Positions 1 to 6,901 of a stretch of DNA of 8,861 bases are shown here, piece by piece. The DNA is from an uncultured Clostridia bacterium (GTDB taxonomy: Bacteria; Bacillota; Clostridia; Lachnospirales; Lachnospiraceae): NCBI GenBank assembly GCA_947304065.1, contig CAMZAI010000114.1, forward strand, positions 1 through 8,861, written 5' to 3'. The first letter of the stretch is position 1; the number at the start of each line of letters is the position of its first letter. The position numbers were made by a program, and so were the translations under genes. The notes under the pieces were generated by a model. That model made no database searches. It worked only from the letters and a program-made list of their open reading frames with translations, and had not been told where the DNA came from.

Positions 1-224
1 GCGTCGCAGCCCGCGAAACCGCAGCCGCCGCAGTTGCTGCCCGGAAGGCACTCTCTAACAGCTTCTACTCTCGTGTCGGTCTCGACACGGAACTTAATGG
101 CCGCGATCCCCAGCAGAACGCCGATGACCAGGCCCGTAATGCCTACTACCAGACCGGCCCTTAACACGCCGGTCATGCTGACATCAAGGATGACAATATT
201 TTGTATCAGTTCGATCATTCTCAT
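1..224 (-). CDS. rnfB: RnfB, ferredoxin-side iron-sulfur subunit of the Rnf complex (partial, N-terminal 74 residues)
   Basis: This is the 5' part of rnfB; the rest lies beyond the left edge of the window. The visible protein begins MRMIELIQNI, has one hydrophobic membrane anchor at about residues 20-43, and then enters the cytoplasmic iron-sulfur region. That region opens with LPGSNCGGCGFAGC, whose cysteines 65, 68 and 73 match the start of the RnfB [4Fe-4S] motif. A further cysteine, C59, lies just before it. In the family, RnfB accepts electrons from reduced ferredoxin and passes them towards the membrane subunits; the ferredoxin-like domains expected downstream are outside this window. 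ATG at 224 is preferred because GGGGG at 232-236 sits 7 bases upstream; ATG at 218 (M3) is a possible alternative. The gene follows rnfA after 12 bases, so it is in the same operon. Identity is strong from motif plus gene order. Confidence 0.93.
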   Translation of the reverse strand, partial: MRMIELIQNIVILDVSMTGVLRAGLVVGITGLVIGVLLGIAAIKFRVETDTRVEAVRECLPGSNCGGCGFAGCD

Positions 225-236
225 TCCGGCACCCCC

Positions 237-815
237 TTAAATAAGTCCCGCGAAGCCGCAGAATGCCATGGCCATGAGACCTGCGGTGATGAGCAGGATG
301 GGCGAGCCCTTAAGGACATGGGGAATATCGTTTTCCTCGATCTTCTCTCGGATGCCCGACATCAGTACGATCGAGATGCAGAAACCTATCGAAGTACCGA
401 GCGCGTAGACAATGCTCTGTACGAAATTGTTGCCGTCCTGGACATTGGTCAGAGCCACGCCGAGTACGCAGCAGTTGGTCGTGATCAGCGGAAGATATAC
501 GCCGAGCGCCTTATAAAGCGCGGGGATAAACTTTTTCAGGATCATTTCAACCAGCTGTACCAGCGCCGCGATAACGGCGATAAATACGAGCGTGTCCATG
601 TAATCGAGTCCGAGGGGCACGAGTATGAACGTATGGATCGGGTATGCGACCGCAGCCGCAACGGTTACTACAAAGATTACTGCGCTTCCCATTCCGACAG
701 CGGTGTCGGTCTTCTTCGATACGCCGAGGAAAGGACAGATACCGAGGAACTGGCTCAATACAACGTTATTTACGAGAGCGGCACCGATAAGGAGCAAAAT
801 AAGCGATTTGATCAT
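237..815 (-). CDS. rnfA: RnfA, integral membrane subunit of the Rnf complex
   Basis: The protein is 192 residues, the normal RnfA length, and is almost entirely hydrophobic with about six membrane segments. It has the family hallmarks SQFLGICPFLG (C27) and LITTNCCVLG (C115, C116). In solved Rnf/Nqr structures, cysteines in these half-helices of RnfA and RnfE ligate a [2Fe-2S] cluster buried in the membrane between the two inverted-topology subunits, which passes electrons across the membrane. The cluster assignment here is by homology. The start codon ATG (813-815) overlaps the rnfE stop in an ATGA arrangement. GGAGG lies 6 bases upstream inside the rnfE 3' end, which suggests translational coupling. 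rnfB follows 12 bases downstream. Nothing is unusual about this gene. Confidence 0.96.
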   Translation of the reverse strand: MIKSLILLLIGAALVNNVVLSQFLGICPFLGVSKKTDTAVGMGSAVIFVVTVAAAVAYPIHTFILVPLGLDYMDTLVFIAVIAALVQLVEMILKKFIPALYKALGVYLPLITTNCCVLGVALTNVQDGNNFVQSIVYALGTSIGFCISIVLMSGIREKIEENDIPHVLKGSPILLITAGLMAMAFCGFAGLI

Positions 816-1630
816 TTATTGCCTCCTTCCTGCTGCCCGTTCGCAGCGGCCGCAGATTCGGAAACCTCGGGGAAAGCCTTCTTTGCGGATGCCTTTGCGT
901 CCGCCTTCTTTGCTGCTTCTTCCTCTGCGATCTGCTCGAGCAGTCCGCGGTTCGCGGTGCAGACATTGCCGATGCATTCGGAACAGTTGCCGCCGCAGGC
1001 AAGAGGTTCTTCGGCAACGGGCGCGTCTCCGTTGGTCGCGGATTTAAGCTTAAGCTTGTTCTGTATCGCGGTAAGGATCGCGAGCACGAAGAATGCTCCG
1101 GGTGCCATAACGAAGATCGAGAAGGGCTCATAAGCGGCAGGCATGATCTTAAAGCCGAACGCTGTACCCGCACCGAGTATCTCGCGCACGAGACCGATGA
1201 TGGTCAGTGCACAGGTAAATCCGAGTCCCATGCCGATACCGTCAAAGATCGAAGGCAGCACGGGGTTCTTGCTGGCATATGCCTCGGCGCGGCCGAGGAT
1301 GATGCAGTTAACAACGATAAGAGGGATATAAATGCCGAGCGATTTGTTCAGCGCCGGCAGGTAGCCCTGGATCAGAAGGTCGACGATCGTAACGAAGGAA
1401 GCTACGATTACGATGAACGAAGGCATTCTGACTTTATCGGGGATGATCTTCCTGAGTGCGGAGATCATCAGGTTTGACATAACAAGTACGGCCGTTGTCG
1501 AAAGGCCCATACCGAGTCCGTTGATCGCGGAAGTCGTTACCGCGAGCGTCGGACACATTCCCAGCATCAGTACGAGCGTGGGATTTTCTTTTATCAGCCC
1601 GTTATACAGGCGTTCTGTACATTTGTTCAT
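812..1630 (-). CDS. rnfE: RnfE, integral membrane subunit of the Rnf complex, with a cysteine-rich C-terminal tail
   Basis: The 272-residue protein has the RnfE/NqrD fold in residues 1 to about 190: about six membrane segments and the motifs LMLGMCPTLAVT (C26) and VVNCIILGRAEAYA (C109). These cysteines are expected to share a [2Fe-2S] cluster with RnfA. The core is followed by an extension of about 80 residues, longer than plain RnfE proteins of roughly 200-230 residues. The tail contains CGGNCSECIGNVC (C212, C216, C219, C224) and then an alanine-, lysine- and glutamate-rich stretch ending in glycine and glutamine. Lysines at both ends of the membrane core suggest, by the positive-inside rule, that both termini are cytoplasmic; this is inference. 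Start ATG 1630 has GAGGA 7 bases upstream. The gene lies 35 bases after rnfG and overlaps rnfA by 4 bases. The core assignment is certain; the role of the tail is unknown. Confidence 0.95.
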   Translation of the reverse strand: MNKCTERLYNGLIKENPTLVLMLGMCPTLAVTTSAINGLGMGLSTTAVLVMSNLMISALRKIIPDKVRMPSFIVIVASFVTIVDLLIQGYLPALNKSLGIYIPLIVVNCIILGRAEAYASKNPVLPSIFDGIGMGLGFTCALTIIGLVREILGAGTAFGFKIMPAAYEPFSIFVMAPGAFFVLAILTAIQNKLKLKSATNGDAPVAEEPLACGGNCSECIGNVCTANRGLLEQIAEEEAAKKADAKASAKKAFPEVSESAAAANGQQEGGNK

Positions 1631-1665
1631 TTGTTTGTCCTCACGATGTAATAAGATGCTGTGTG

Positions 1666-2310
1666 TCAGTCATTGTAAATGTTCAGGAAAAGTTCGCGGA
1701 TCACTTTAAGTCCGGCGTTTACGGATCTGGTCACGGCAGTTGTCGTAATAGTCGCACTGGAGATCGCGTCTATCTCGGTATCGCCGCTGATATTGCGCTT
1801 TGCCAGCGAATACTGCCCGACTTTGGCGTCCTTAAACTGTGACTTGAACTTGTCTTCCTTTGCGTTCATTCCGAGACCGGGTGTCTCCGAGATCGTAAGG
1901 AACTCAATGCCCTTAAGTATCCCATCGTCACGGCTCACGCCCATCGTCATCGTTATCTTGCCGCCGTAGCCCTTTGTGCTCGTAACGGTAAGCACCCATC
2001 CGAGCAGCGCATCCGATCCGTCCCGGGCCTCAAGTATCTCATCTACGGTAACGCCTTCATACGCGGCGTTTGAAGCTATCAGTTCAGTAGCGTTTGTCAG
2101 CGCCCATTCGGGATCGCCGAGCTCATGAGTAGCCGTCATTTCCGGAAATACAGCCTTGTAGGCGTCGACCTTGGCCTGCGCCTCGGTCTGCGCGATCGGA
2201 TCCTTCGTGATCTCATATACAAATCCGAGCGCTATCGCAGCGACCAGCGTGATCGCGAAAAGGATCAGTGCGTCATGCACAAGAGTGTTTTTGCTCTTTG
2301 CTTCACTCAT
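1666..2310 (-). CDS. rnfG: RnfG, flavoprotein subunit of the Rnf complex with covalent FMN
   Basis: The protein is 214 residues. A single N-terminal membrane anchor (about residues 13-33) is followed by an extracytoplasmic FMN-binding domain. Near the C-terminus the sequence DAISSATITTTAV (D181 to V193) matches the flavinylation motif D-x-x-S/T-x-A-T; the acceptor would be T187, to which ApbE attaches FMN by a phosphoester bond in this family. Other family-like segments are GYGGKITMTMGV (residues 115-125) and ETPGLGMNA (142-150). RnfG receives electrons in the membrane part of the complex and passes them to RnfD. The ATG at 2310 overlaps the rnfD stop (ATGA), with GGAGG 9 bases upstream inside rnfD. 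The residue before AT is Ser where Gly is more usual, as in RnfD. No apbE gene is present in the window. Confidence 0.95.
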   Translation of the reverse strand: MSEAKSKNTLVHDALILFAITLVAAIALGFVYEITKDPIAQTEAQAKVDAYKAVFPEMTATHELGDPEWALTNATELIASNAAYEGVTVDEILEARDGSDALLGWVLTVTSTKGYGGKITMTMGVSRDDGILKGIEFLTISETPGLGMNAKEDKFKSQFKDAKVGQYSLAKRNISGDTEIDAISSATITTTAVTRSVNAGLKVIRELFLNIYND

Positions 2311-3329
2311 TTTGCCGCGCCTCCTTTCTTTGCCTTTACGGTACCGAAGGCTCTCGGCATCGTAAATCTCTCAATGAAAGGAACCAGCAGGTTGCAGAAG
2401 ATGATCGCGTAGGAAACGCCTTCCGCGGAATTGCTGAACAATCTTATAACTCCGGTCAGGAGTCCGAGCAGTATACCGAATACGATCTGTCCGAGCTTTG
2501 TGATGGGGCTCGTTACGTAATCCGTAGCCATGAACCATGCGCCGAGCATAAGTCCGCCGCCGCAGAGCTGGCATGCGAGATACGTCATGTCTAATCCGTG
2601 TCCGCCGAAGATCAGCATGAATACGGCAAATGTAAGGATATAAGCTGCAGGGATGCGAAGGTTGATGACCTTGCGAACCAGCAGGTAAGCAGCGCCGATC
2701 AGGATGCACAGCGCGCTCGTCTCACCGATAACGCCTCCGGTAAAGCCGAAGAACATATCCTTAAGGCTTACCGCACCGCAAACGTCTGCACCGGCTTCCA
2801 GATTCTTTATAACAGCAAGGGGCGTTGCGGAAGAGATACCGTCGACTGCCGATGCGCCGTTCATGAAGAGATCAAATCCGTCGGCTGCCTTGTCCACCGT
2901 GAAGGCGGTCATCCTTCCGGCAAAGCAGATCATCAGGAATACACGGCCCGCAAGAGCGGGATTCATGAAGTTCTGTCCGAGTCCGCCGAAGAATTCCTTA
3001 GCGACAATGATCGCGAATGCGGAGCCGATGATGGGCATCCAGAGCGGAACCGATGCGGGCAGGTTCATGCCCAGCAGAAGACCGGTAACCAGAGCGCTGC
3101 ACTCGGTAAAGCCCTGCTTTTTCTTTATAACAAATCTGTTCCACAAAAATTCCGAGAGTATGGCGGCCACCACTGCACTCAGCAGCACGAGGAACGCCCT
3201 GAAGCCGAATCTGTATACGCCCATCGCGCTCGCGGGAATAAGTGCGAGAGCCACGTCGCGCATGATCGACCTCGTTGTAACGCCGCTTCTTACATGAGGA
3301 GAAGCGGATACATTGTATAATTCTTTCAC
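2307..3329 (-). CDS. rnfD: RnfD, integral membrane flavoprotein subunit of the Rnf complex (GTG start)
   Basis: This 340-residue multi-pass protein has the family N-terminus LYNVSASPHVRSG and the core segment GGLGQNFMNPALAGR (residues 115-129). The flavinylation site is DGISSATPL, with T169 as the likely acceptor for covalent FMN. About nine or ten hydrophobic segments are visible, and the C-terminus is a basic KAKKGGAAK. In Rnf/Nqr complexes RnfD (NqrB-like) is one of the subunits associated with ion movement. The start codon is GTG at 3327-3329 rather than ATG. It is supported by GGAGGA 7 bases upstream and by agreement of MKELYNVSASPH with family N-termini; the next in-frame ATG (codon 23) would remove the conserved SASPH motif. 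It follows rnfC after 15 bases and overlaps rnfG by 4. Confidence 0.95.
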   Translation of the reverse strand: MKELYNVSASPHVRSGVTTRSIMRDVALALIPASAMGVYRFGFRAFLVLLSAVVAAILSEFLWNRFVIKKKQGFTECSALVTGLLLGMNLPASVPLWMPIIGSAFAIIVAKEFFGGLGQNFMNPALAGRVFLMICFAGRMTAFTVDKAADGFDLFMNGASAVDGISSATPLAVIKNLEAGADVCGAVSLKDMFFGFTGGVIGETSALCILIGAAYLLVRKVINLRIPAAYILTFAVFMLIFGGHGLDMTYLACQLCGGGLMLGAWFMATDYVTSPITKLGQIVFGILLGLLTGVIRLFSNSAEGVSYAIIFCNLLVPFIERFTMPRAFGTVKAKKGGAAK

Positions 3330-3344
3330 TTTCGCTTCCTCCTC

Positions 3345-4667
3345 TTATTTCTTCTTGCGGTTGTCGAGAATGCTTCTTCTGGTCTGCTTCAGAGCCTGGG
3401 TAAGCTTTCTGCCTGCAGGACAGACATACGTACAGGAGCCGCATTCCATGCATTCCATGCCGCTGACTGATTCAAATTTCGCATCGTTGAACTTCTCCGC
3501 GGCTGCCATGAGCATCTGGGGAACCAGGTTCTCAGGACACGCCTCCACGCAGCGTCCGCAGCGGATGCAGGGACCTTCGGGAACAAGATCCATCGGATCC
3601 TCCTTAAAAGCAAGGAGCGCCGACGAGGTCTTCGTTACGGGAACCGAGGTATCGAACAGGCTGAGTCCCATCATGGTACCGCCCGAGATGAGCTTCTTCG
3701 GTCTGGTAGTAAAGCCGCCCGCCGCTTCGAGCACCTCGGAGTAGAGCGTTCCGGTCTTTACGCAGAAGTTCTGGCAGTTCACGACCGCATCGCCCGAAAC
3801 GGTAACGATACGTCTGATAAGGGGAGTGCTCTCCGCAACCGCCATATGTATTGAAATAACTGTATCGACGTTGTTTACGATGCAGCCTGCGTCCGCGGGA
3901 AGCATCGATGAATTGATCTTGCGTCCGGTGACGGCGTAGATCAGCTGGCGCTCGGAGCCTTCCGGATACTTGGTCTTTACGACCTGCACTCTGATCCTCT
4001 TCTCGCCTTCAACTATCTTGCCGATATTCTCGATCGCCAAAGGCTTGTTGTCCTCGATTGCGATAACGCCCTCGGCGTTGTCAAACAGCTGAAGTATGAT
4101 CTTCAGTCCGTCCACGAGCTTCTCGCCCTCTTCGAGCATCATGCGGTAGTCGGACGTAAGATAAGGCTCGCACTCCGATCCGTTGACGATGATATGCGTG
4201 ATCGCGTTCTCATCCTTCGGAGTCAGCTTGATGAATGTCGGGAAGCCTGCGCCGCCCATGCCGACAATACCCGCATCGCGGATGATATCGCGGATCTCCT
4301 GCTTTGAAAGCTTAGTATAATCGCGCTTTTGTCCGAGTCCCGGTATGGGCTCGTACTTATTGTCGTTCTCAATGACGATTGCGTTTGCCGTAGCTCCCGA
4401 GACCGTAAGCGTCGGTCTGATCTCCTTTACCGTACCCGATACGGATGCGGCTATCGGAGATGAAACAAAGCCCCCGGCTTCAGCTATGATCTGTCCCATG
4501 AGTACCCTGTCTCCCACGGCCACTACGGGCTTTGCGGGAGCTCCGATGTGCTGCGACATAGGATAGACAAGGATCCCTTTGGGCAGAAGCTGCACTGTGG
4601 GCTTGTTCATCGAGAGCTCTTTGCCTTCATAAGGGTGGATGCCACCCTTAAAGGTTCCCTTTTTCAT
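3345..4667 (-). CDS. rnfC: RnfC, NADH/NAD+-side subunit of the Rnf complex
   Basis: The 440-residue cytoplasmic subunit exchanges electrons with NAD+/NADH through FMN. The N-terminus TFKGGIHPYEGKE is typical of the family. A biotinyl-lipoyl-like region follows (about residues 30-100). The nucleotide and flavin site shows VGMGGAGFPT (about 135-144) and NGSECEPYLTSD (about 162-173). Two classical [4Fe-4S] motifs close the protein: CIRCGRCVEACP (C367, C370, C373, C377) and CMECGSCTYVCP (C406, C409, C412, C416). An ATG five codons upstream, at 4682, would extend the protein. However, that ATG is fused to the GGAGGA which sits 7 bases before ATG 4667, so 4667 is chosen as the true start. The gene is first in the rnf order CDGEAB and begins 25 bases after the upstream deacetylase stop. 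A strong hairpin lies within codons 6-13. Confidence 0.96.
   Translation of the reverse strand: MKKGTFKGGIHPYEGKELSMNKPTVQLLPKGILVYPMSQHIGAPAKPVVAVGDRVLMGQIIAEAGGFVSSPIAASVSGTVKEIRPTLTVSGATANAIVIENDNKYEPIPGLGQKRDYTKLSKQEIRDIIRDAGIVGMGGAGFPTFIKLTPKDENAITHIIVNGSECEPYLTSDYRMMLEEGEKLVDGLKIILQLFDNAEGVIAIEDNKPLAIENIGKIVEGEKRIRVQVVKTKYPEGSERQLIYAVTGRKINSSMLPADAGCIVNNVDTVISIHMAVAESTPLIRRIVTVSGDAVVNCQNFCVKTGTLYSEVLEAAGGFTTRPKKLISGGTMMGLSLFDTSVPVTKTSSALLAFKEDPMDLVPEGPCIRCGRCVEACPENLVPQMLMAAAEKFNDAKFESVSGMECMECGSCTYVCPAGRKLTQALKQTRRSILDNRKKK
4630..4650 (-). promoter_or_regulatory. Perfect 9-bp hairpin inside the rnfC 5' coding region
   Basis: On the minus strand TAAGGGTGG, a three-base CAT loop and CCACCCTTA form an uninterrupted 9-bp stem. 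It starts 17 bases downstream of the A of the rnfC ATG and covers codons for the conserved GGIHP segment. There is no U-tract, so it is not an intrinsic terminator. A stable stem this close to the start could slow initiation or early elongation, or could reflect codon choice in a conserved peptide. The structure is seen; any role is inference. Confidence 0.45.
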
Positions 4668-4674
4668 CAGCTCT

Positions 4675-4680
4675 TCCTCC
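4675..4680 (-). promoter_or_regulatory. Ribosome binding site that fixes the rnfC start
   Basis: GGAGGA on the minus strand lies 7 bases before ATG 4667. The alternative upstream ATG (4680-4682) shares its G with this motif and has no Shine-Dalgarno sequence of its own at proper spacing. The longer reading, adding MEEEL, is therefore unlikely. Confidence 0.85.
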
Positions 4681-4692
4681 ATGTTCTTTCAT

Positions 4693-5655
4693 TCATTCCG
4701 GTTTTTTCTTTTTACTGTAAACAGCTCCGTCCTGGAGCTTGCTTCCGTCTCTCTCCATAAGCTCTGTGATCGTCACGAATTCCCATCCGGCGTCCAGCAG
4801 CCTGTCGATTGCGATCTTTGCCGCGGCGATCGTGGTCTTGTGGATCTCATGCACAAGGATAACGGCGCCGTCCGATGCTCCGCCTACGATCTGCTCGGTG
4901 ACATAATCCACGTCCCTGTACTTCCAGTCAAGCGTGTCCACCGACCAGAGGATGCACGGGAAACCGCAGATCGAGAGCAGCCTGTCGTTCTTCGAACCGT
5001 AAGGCGGCCTGAATACGGTCGGATATGCTCCGGTCACGTTATATATAGCCTCGCTCGTCGAATCCAGCTGTTCCATGATGCCTTCGTTCTTCATCGTGGA
5101 CAGTACGGGATGCGACCAGCTGTGATTTCCGATCTCATGGCCCTCGTTATAGGCCCTGTATACATTGTCCGAATACTTCTCTATCTGATTGCCGATGTAG
5201 AAAAATGTCACTTTTACATCTCGCTCCGCGAGAAAATCGAGCAGCTCCTGTCCGAAATAATCGGGGCCGTCGTCAAAGGTGAGCGCGATCTGCTTATGGG
5301 GCGCATCGGGCTCCTCCACGGTGACAACGCACTCGTCAACGGTTCCGTCCTCCCCTATCGCGGTGATCGTGCAGGTTCCGACGCCGACTGTCATGATCTC
5401 GCCGTCCTTGCCTACATAAGCCACGTCCTTGTCGCTTGAAAAATACCTGACCTCAGTACCGATGACCGGGGTCTTCAATGCTATCGTCCTGGTCGAGGGA
5501 TAAGAGAGTTTTGTGCTGCTCCTCGTAAATATATCCCCCGCATATGCCGCGCGGATCCTGCCCGCGCATACCACCGTAAGGGCCAGCGCCGCAGCCGCAA
5601 TTAGTTTTACAATCGTTTTATGAAATCCCTGCTTTGCAGATTTCATGGTGTTCAT
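4693..5655 (-). CDS. Exported CE4 (NodB-type) polysaccharide deacetylase with N-terminal Ig-like domain
   Basis: The protein is 320 residues. It starts with a basic N-terminus and a hydrophobic signal segment (about 14-31); AYA at 37-39 is a plausible signal peptidase I site. Residues about 45-115 resemble a bacterial Ig-like (Big_2-type) fold, with EVRYFSSDKDVAYV and GVGTCTITAIG. The NodB domain follows (about 120-310) with all main motifs: TFDDGP (base D128, metal ligand D129), HSWSH (metal ligands H178 and H182), RPPYG (216-220), DTLDW (240-244) and LVHEIH (H269). Such enzymes are metal-dependent and remove N- or O-acetyl groups from peptidoglycan, chitin-like or xylan-like polymers outside the cell; the substrate cannot be read from sequence. 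ATG 5655 has AGGAAG 7 bases upstream. The tail SKKKKPE is strongly basic. It ends 25 bases before rnfC and starts 48 bases after the CE2 esterase, so cotranscription is likely. Confidence 0.9.
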   Translation of the reverse strand: MNTMKSAKQGFHKTIVKLIAAAALALTVVCAGRIRAAYAGDIFTRSSTKLSYPSTRTIALKTPVIGTEVRYFSSDKDVAYVGKDGEIMTVGVGTCTITAIGEDGTVDECVVTVEEPDAPHKQIALTFDDGPDYFGQELLDFLAERDVKVTFFYIGNQIEKYSDNVYRAYNEGHEIGNHSWSHPVLSTMKNEGIMEQLDSTSEAIYNVTGAYPTVFRPPYGSKNDRLLSICGFPCILWSVDTLDWKYRDVDYVTEQIVGGASDGAVILVHEIHKTTIAAAKIAIDRLLDAGWEFVTITELMERDGSKLQDGAVYSKKKKPE

Positions 5656-5703
5656 CTCTTTTCTTCCTAAATTACTTTATCAAAACGGAATCCGGATATC
5701 CCC

Positions 5704-6810
5704 TTACATGTCCAGCACGTACTCGGCGATCGTCTCAGCCAGCTTCTTCTGGGTAATGTGCGACGGATGATAGTCCGTTCCGTATCCGTCGGCTGGATCC
5801 TGAGGCTTGAGCGGGAGCCAGAACATTCTCTGGTCGCCTTCCGCACGCAGCTCGCTGACCGCCATGTTCACCTCGTCGTTGAGTCCGTCGCCCAGAACTC
5901 CGAGCGTGCAGACGATCTTCGAAAGAGGATTCCTCTCGCGGACATGCTTGATGAATTTCTTGTATTCCGTATAAAAATGCTTTCTGCGCTCTTTTTCCTC
6001 CGACTTGGAGAGCTTTGCCTTTCCTTCCGCGTCAACGGGGCGGCAGTAGCTGATGTCGTTGGTTCCGAGCAGAATGATTATCACATCGGGCTCCATTGAA
6101 AAATCATATTCGAAATCCTTGGGTCCGACAGTCTTGTCGATCCCGAAGTTCGAACAGCCCATCAAATCGTAATAGCCCGTGATGATATTGTCAAGGTTTC
6201 TTTCGCCCGAATCGGTATACCCGGATATGATCCCGGCTCCCGATCTCGAGATAACGCTGTAATCGGCGTTCAGCTTTTTCACGGCAAGGTAAGGCCATGC
6301 CTTCATGAAATTCTCCGTGGCCGTGGTAAAGGTCTCGCCGAGTTTTCCCTCAACTCCGTAGCCGCAGGTGATCGAATCGCCGACGATCTCTACCTTGAGG
6401 CGCTTGTCATCGGAAGGGATAAGTCCCACCGTGCTGCCGTCGTCCGCCGTCATGGTCCCGTAGGCTTCGAGTTCAAGTATGCCCGCGGAGGAATTCGCAG
6501 ACTCCGAAAGCTTAAGGATCGTATAAGTATGAACGCCCGCGTCGCGTATCTCGACCGCCATGTTTTTATTGTCCAGGCGCTCGTCGAGTATCGGCGCACC
6601 GTCCTTGAGTACAGTAACGCGCGCATAACCCTCATCCGATCCGGGAGTGATCATGTCGGCGCAGAGCAGCGCCCTGAAGCCGTCATTGCAGATAAATTCG
6701 ATGCCCGTGCCCGAGTACGAGAGCCAGAGACAATCATTGTATACGAAGGCTCTTCCTATGATCTTGACATTGCTCGTCCATTCAAGTGAATAAATATCGT
6801 TCGCTGTCAT
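5704..6810 (-). CDS. CE2-type SGNH/GDSL carbohydrate esterase, apparently cytoplasmic
   Basis: This 368-residue protein has the two-domain layout of carbohydrate esterase family 2. An N-terminal beta-rich jelly-roll domain (about 13-118) contains GRAFVYNDCLWLSYSGTGIEF. The SGNH hydrolase domain (about 138-368) has block I VGDSITCGYGVEG (nucleophile S146), block II SRSGAG (G191), block III LGTND (N251) and the C-terminal TDYHPSHITQKKLAE (D346, H348). Characterised CE2 enzymes remove acetyl groups from xylan or other acetylated sugars. No signal peptide is visible at the N-terminus (MTANDIYSLEW), so it probably acts inside the cell, perhaps on imported acetylated oligosaccharides; this is inference. 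ATG 6810 is preceded by a strong GGAGGAG. It lies between the DUF2974 hydrolase (91-base gap) and the CE4 deacetylase (48-base gap). CE2 is preferred over a generic GDSL lipase because of the N-terminal domain. Confidence 0.85.
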   Translation of the reverse strand: MTANDIYSLEWTSNVKIIGRAFVYNDCLWLSYSGTGIEFICNDGFRALLCADMITPGSDEGYARVTVLKDGAPILDERLDNKNMAVEIRDAGVHTYTILKLSESANSSAGILELEAYGTMTADDGSTVGLIPSDDKRLKVEIVGDSITCGYGVEGKLGETFTTATENFMKAWPYLAVKKLNADYSVISRSGAGIISGYTDSGERNLDNIITGYYDLMGCSNFGIDKTVGPKDFEYDFSMEPDVIIILLGTNDISYCRPVDAEGKAKLSKSEEKERRKHFYTEYKKFIKHVRERNPLSKIVCTLGVLGDGLNDEVNMAVSELRAEGDQRMFWLPLKPQDPADGYGTDYHPSHITQKKLAETIAEYVLDM

Positions 6811-6827
6811 TCTTTCTCCTCCTCTTT

Positions 6828-6846
6828 AGATGCGTTTTTTGCATCT
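6828..6846 (-). promoter_or_regulatory. Small hairpin just upstream of the CE2 esterase ribosome binding site
   Basis: On the minus strand AGATGC, a seven-base A-rich loop and GCATCT form a perfect 6-bp stem ending only a few bases before the GGAGG of the esterase. It lacks a following U-tract, so it is not a terminator. It may be an mRNA 5' stabiliser or processing element, or chance. The rest of the 91-base gap shows no clear promoter. Confidence 0.3.
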
Positions 6847-6901
6847 GATCCCTCGCCATACACGTCTCCGGCATAGCAGACTCCCCGTTAAGCTGCCGGC
6901 T

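Noticed and set aside
201..1133. 310-codon open frame on the plus strand
   Set aside because: It lies antisense to rnfA and rnfE, whose motifs and ribosome binding sites are unmistakable; its translation has low-complexity charged and repeated residues and no family resemblance.
2598..3320. 240-codon open frame on the plus strand
   Set aside because: It is antisense to rnfD, without a ribosome binding site or recognisable domain; it arises from codon bias on the opposite strand.
3441..3462. Tandem CATTCCATG repeat
   Set aside because: It encodes the MECMEC part of the second RnfC [4Fe-4S] motif and is explained by protein sequence.
4723..4739. 6-bp AGCTCC/GGAGCT hairpin near the end of the deacetylase gene, considered as a terminator before rnfC
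   Set aside because: The stem is short, lies inside coding sequence and is not followed by a U-tract on the minus strand.
4639..5439. 266-codon open frame on the plus strand
   Set aside because: It is antisense to the CE4 deacetylase, which has all five catalytic motifs; no credible start signal.
4713..5655. Lipoprotein attachment at C30 of the CE4 deacetylase
   Set aside because: The residues before the cysteine (TVV) do not fit a lipobox, and a signal peptidase I site (AYA) follows; ordinary export is more likely.
5656..5703. Possible promoter for the CE4 deacetylase (TGATAAAGT resembling an extended -10)
   Set aside because: The -10 matches only four of six positions and no -35 is found at 16-18 bases; too weak to call.
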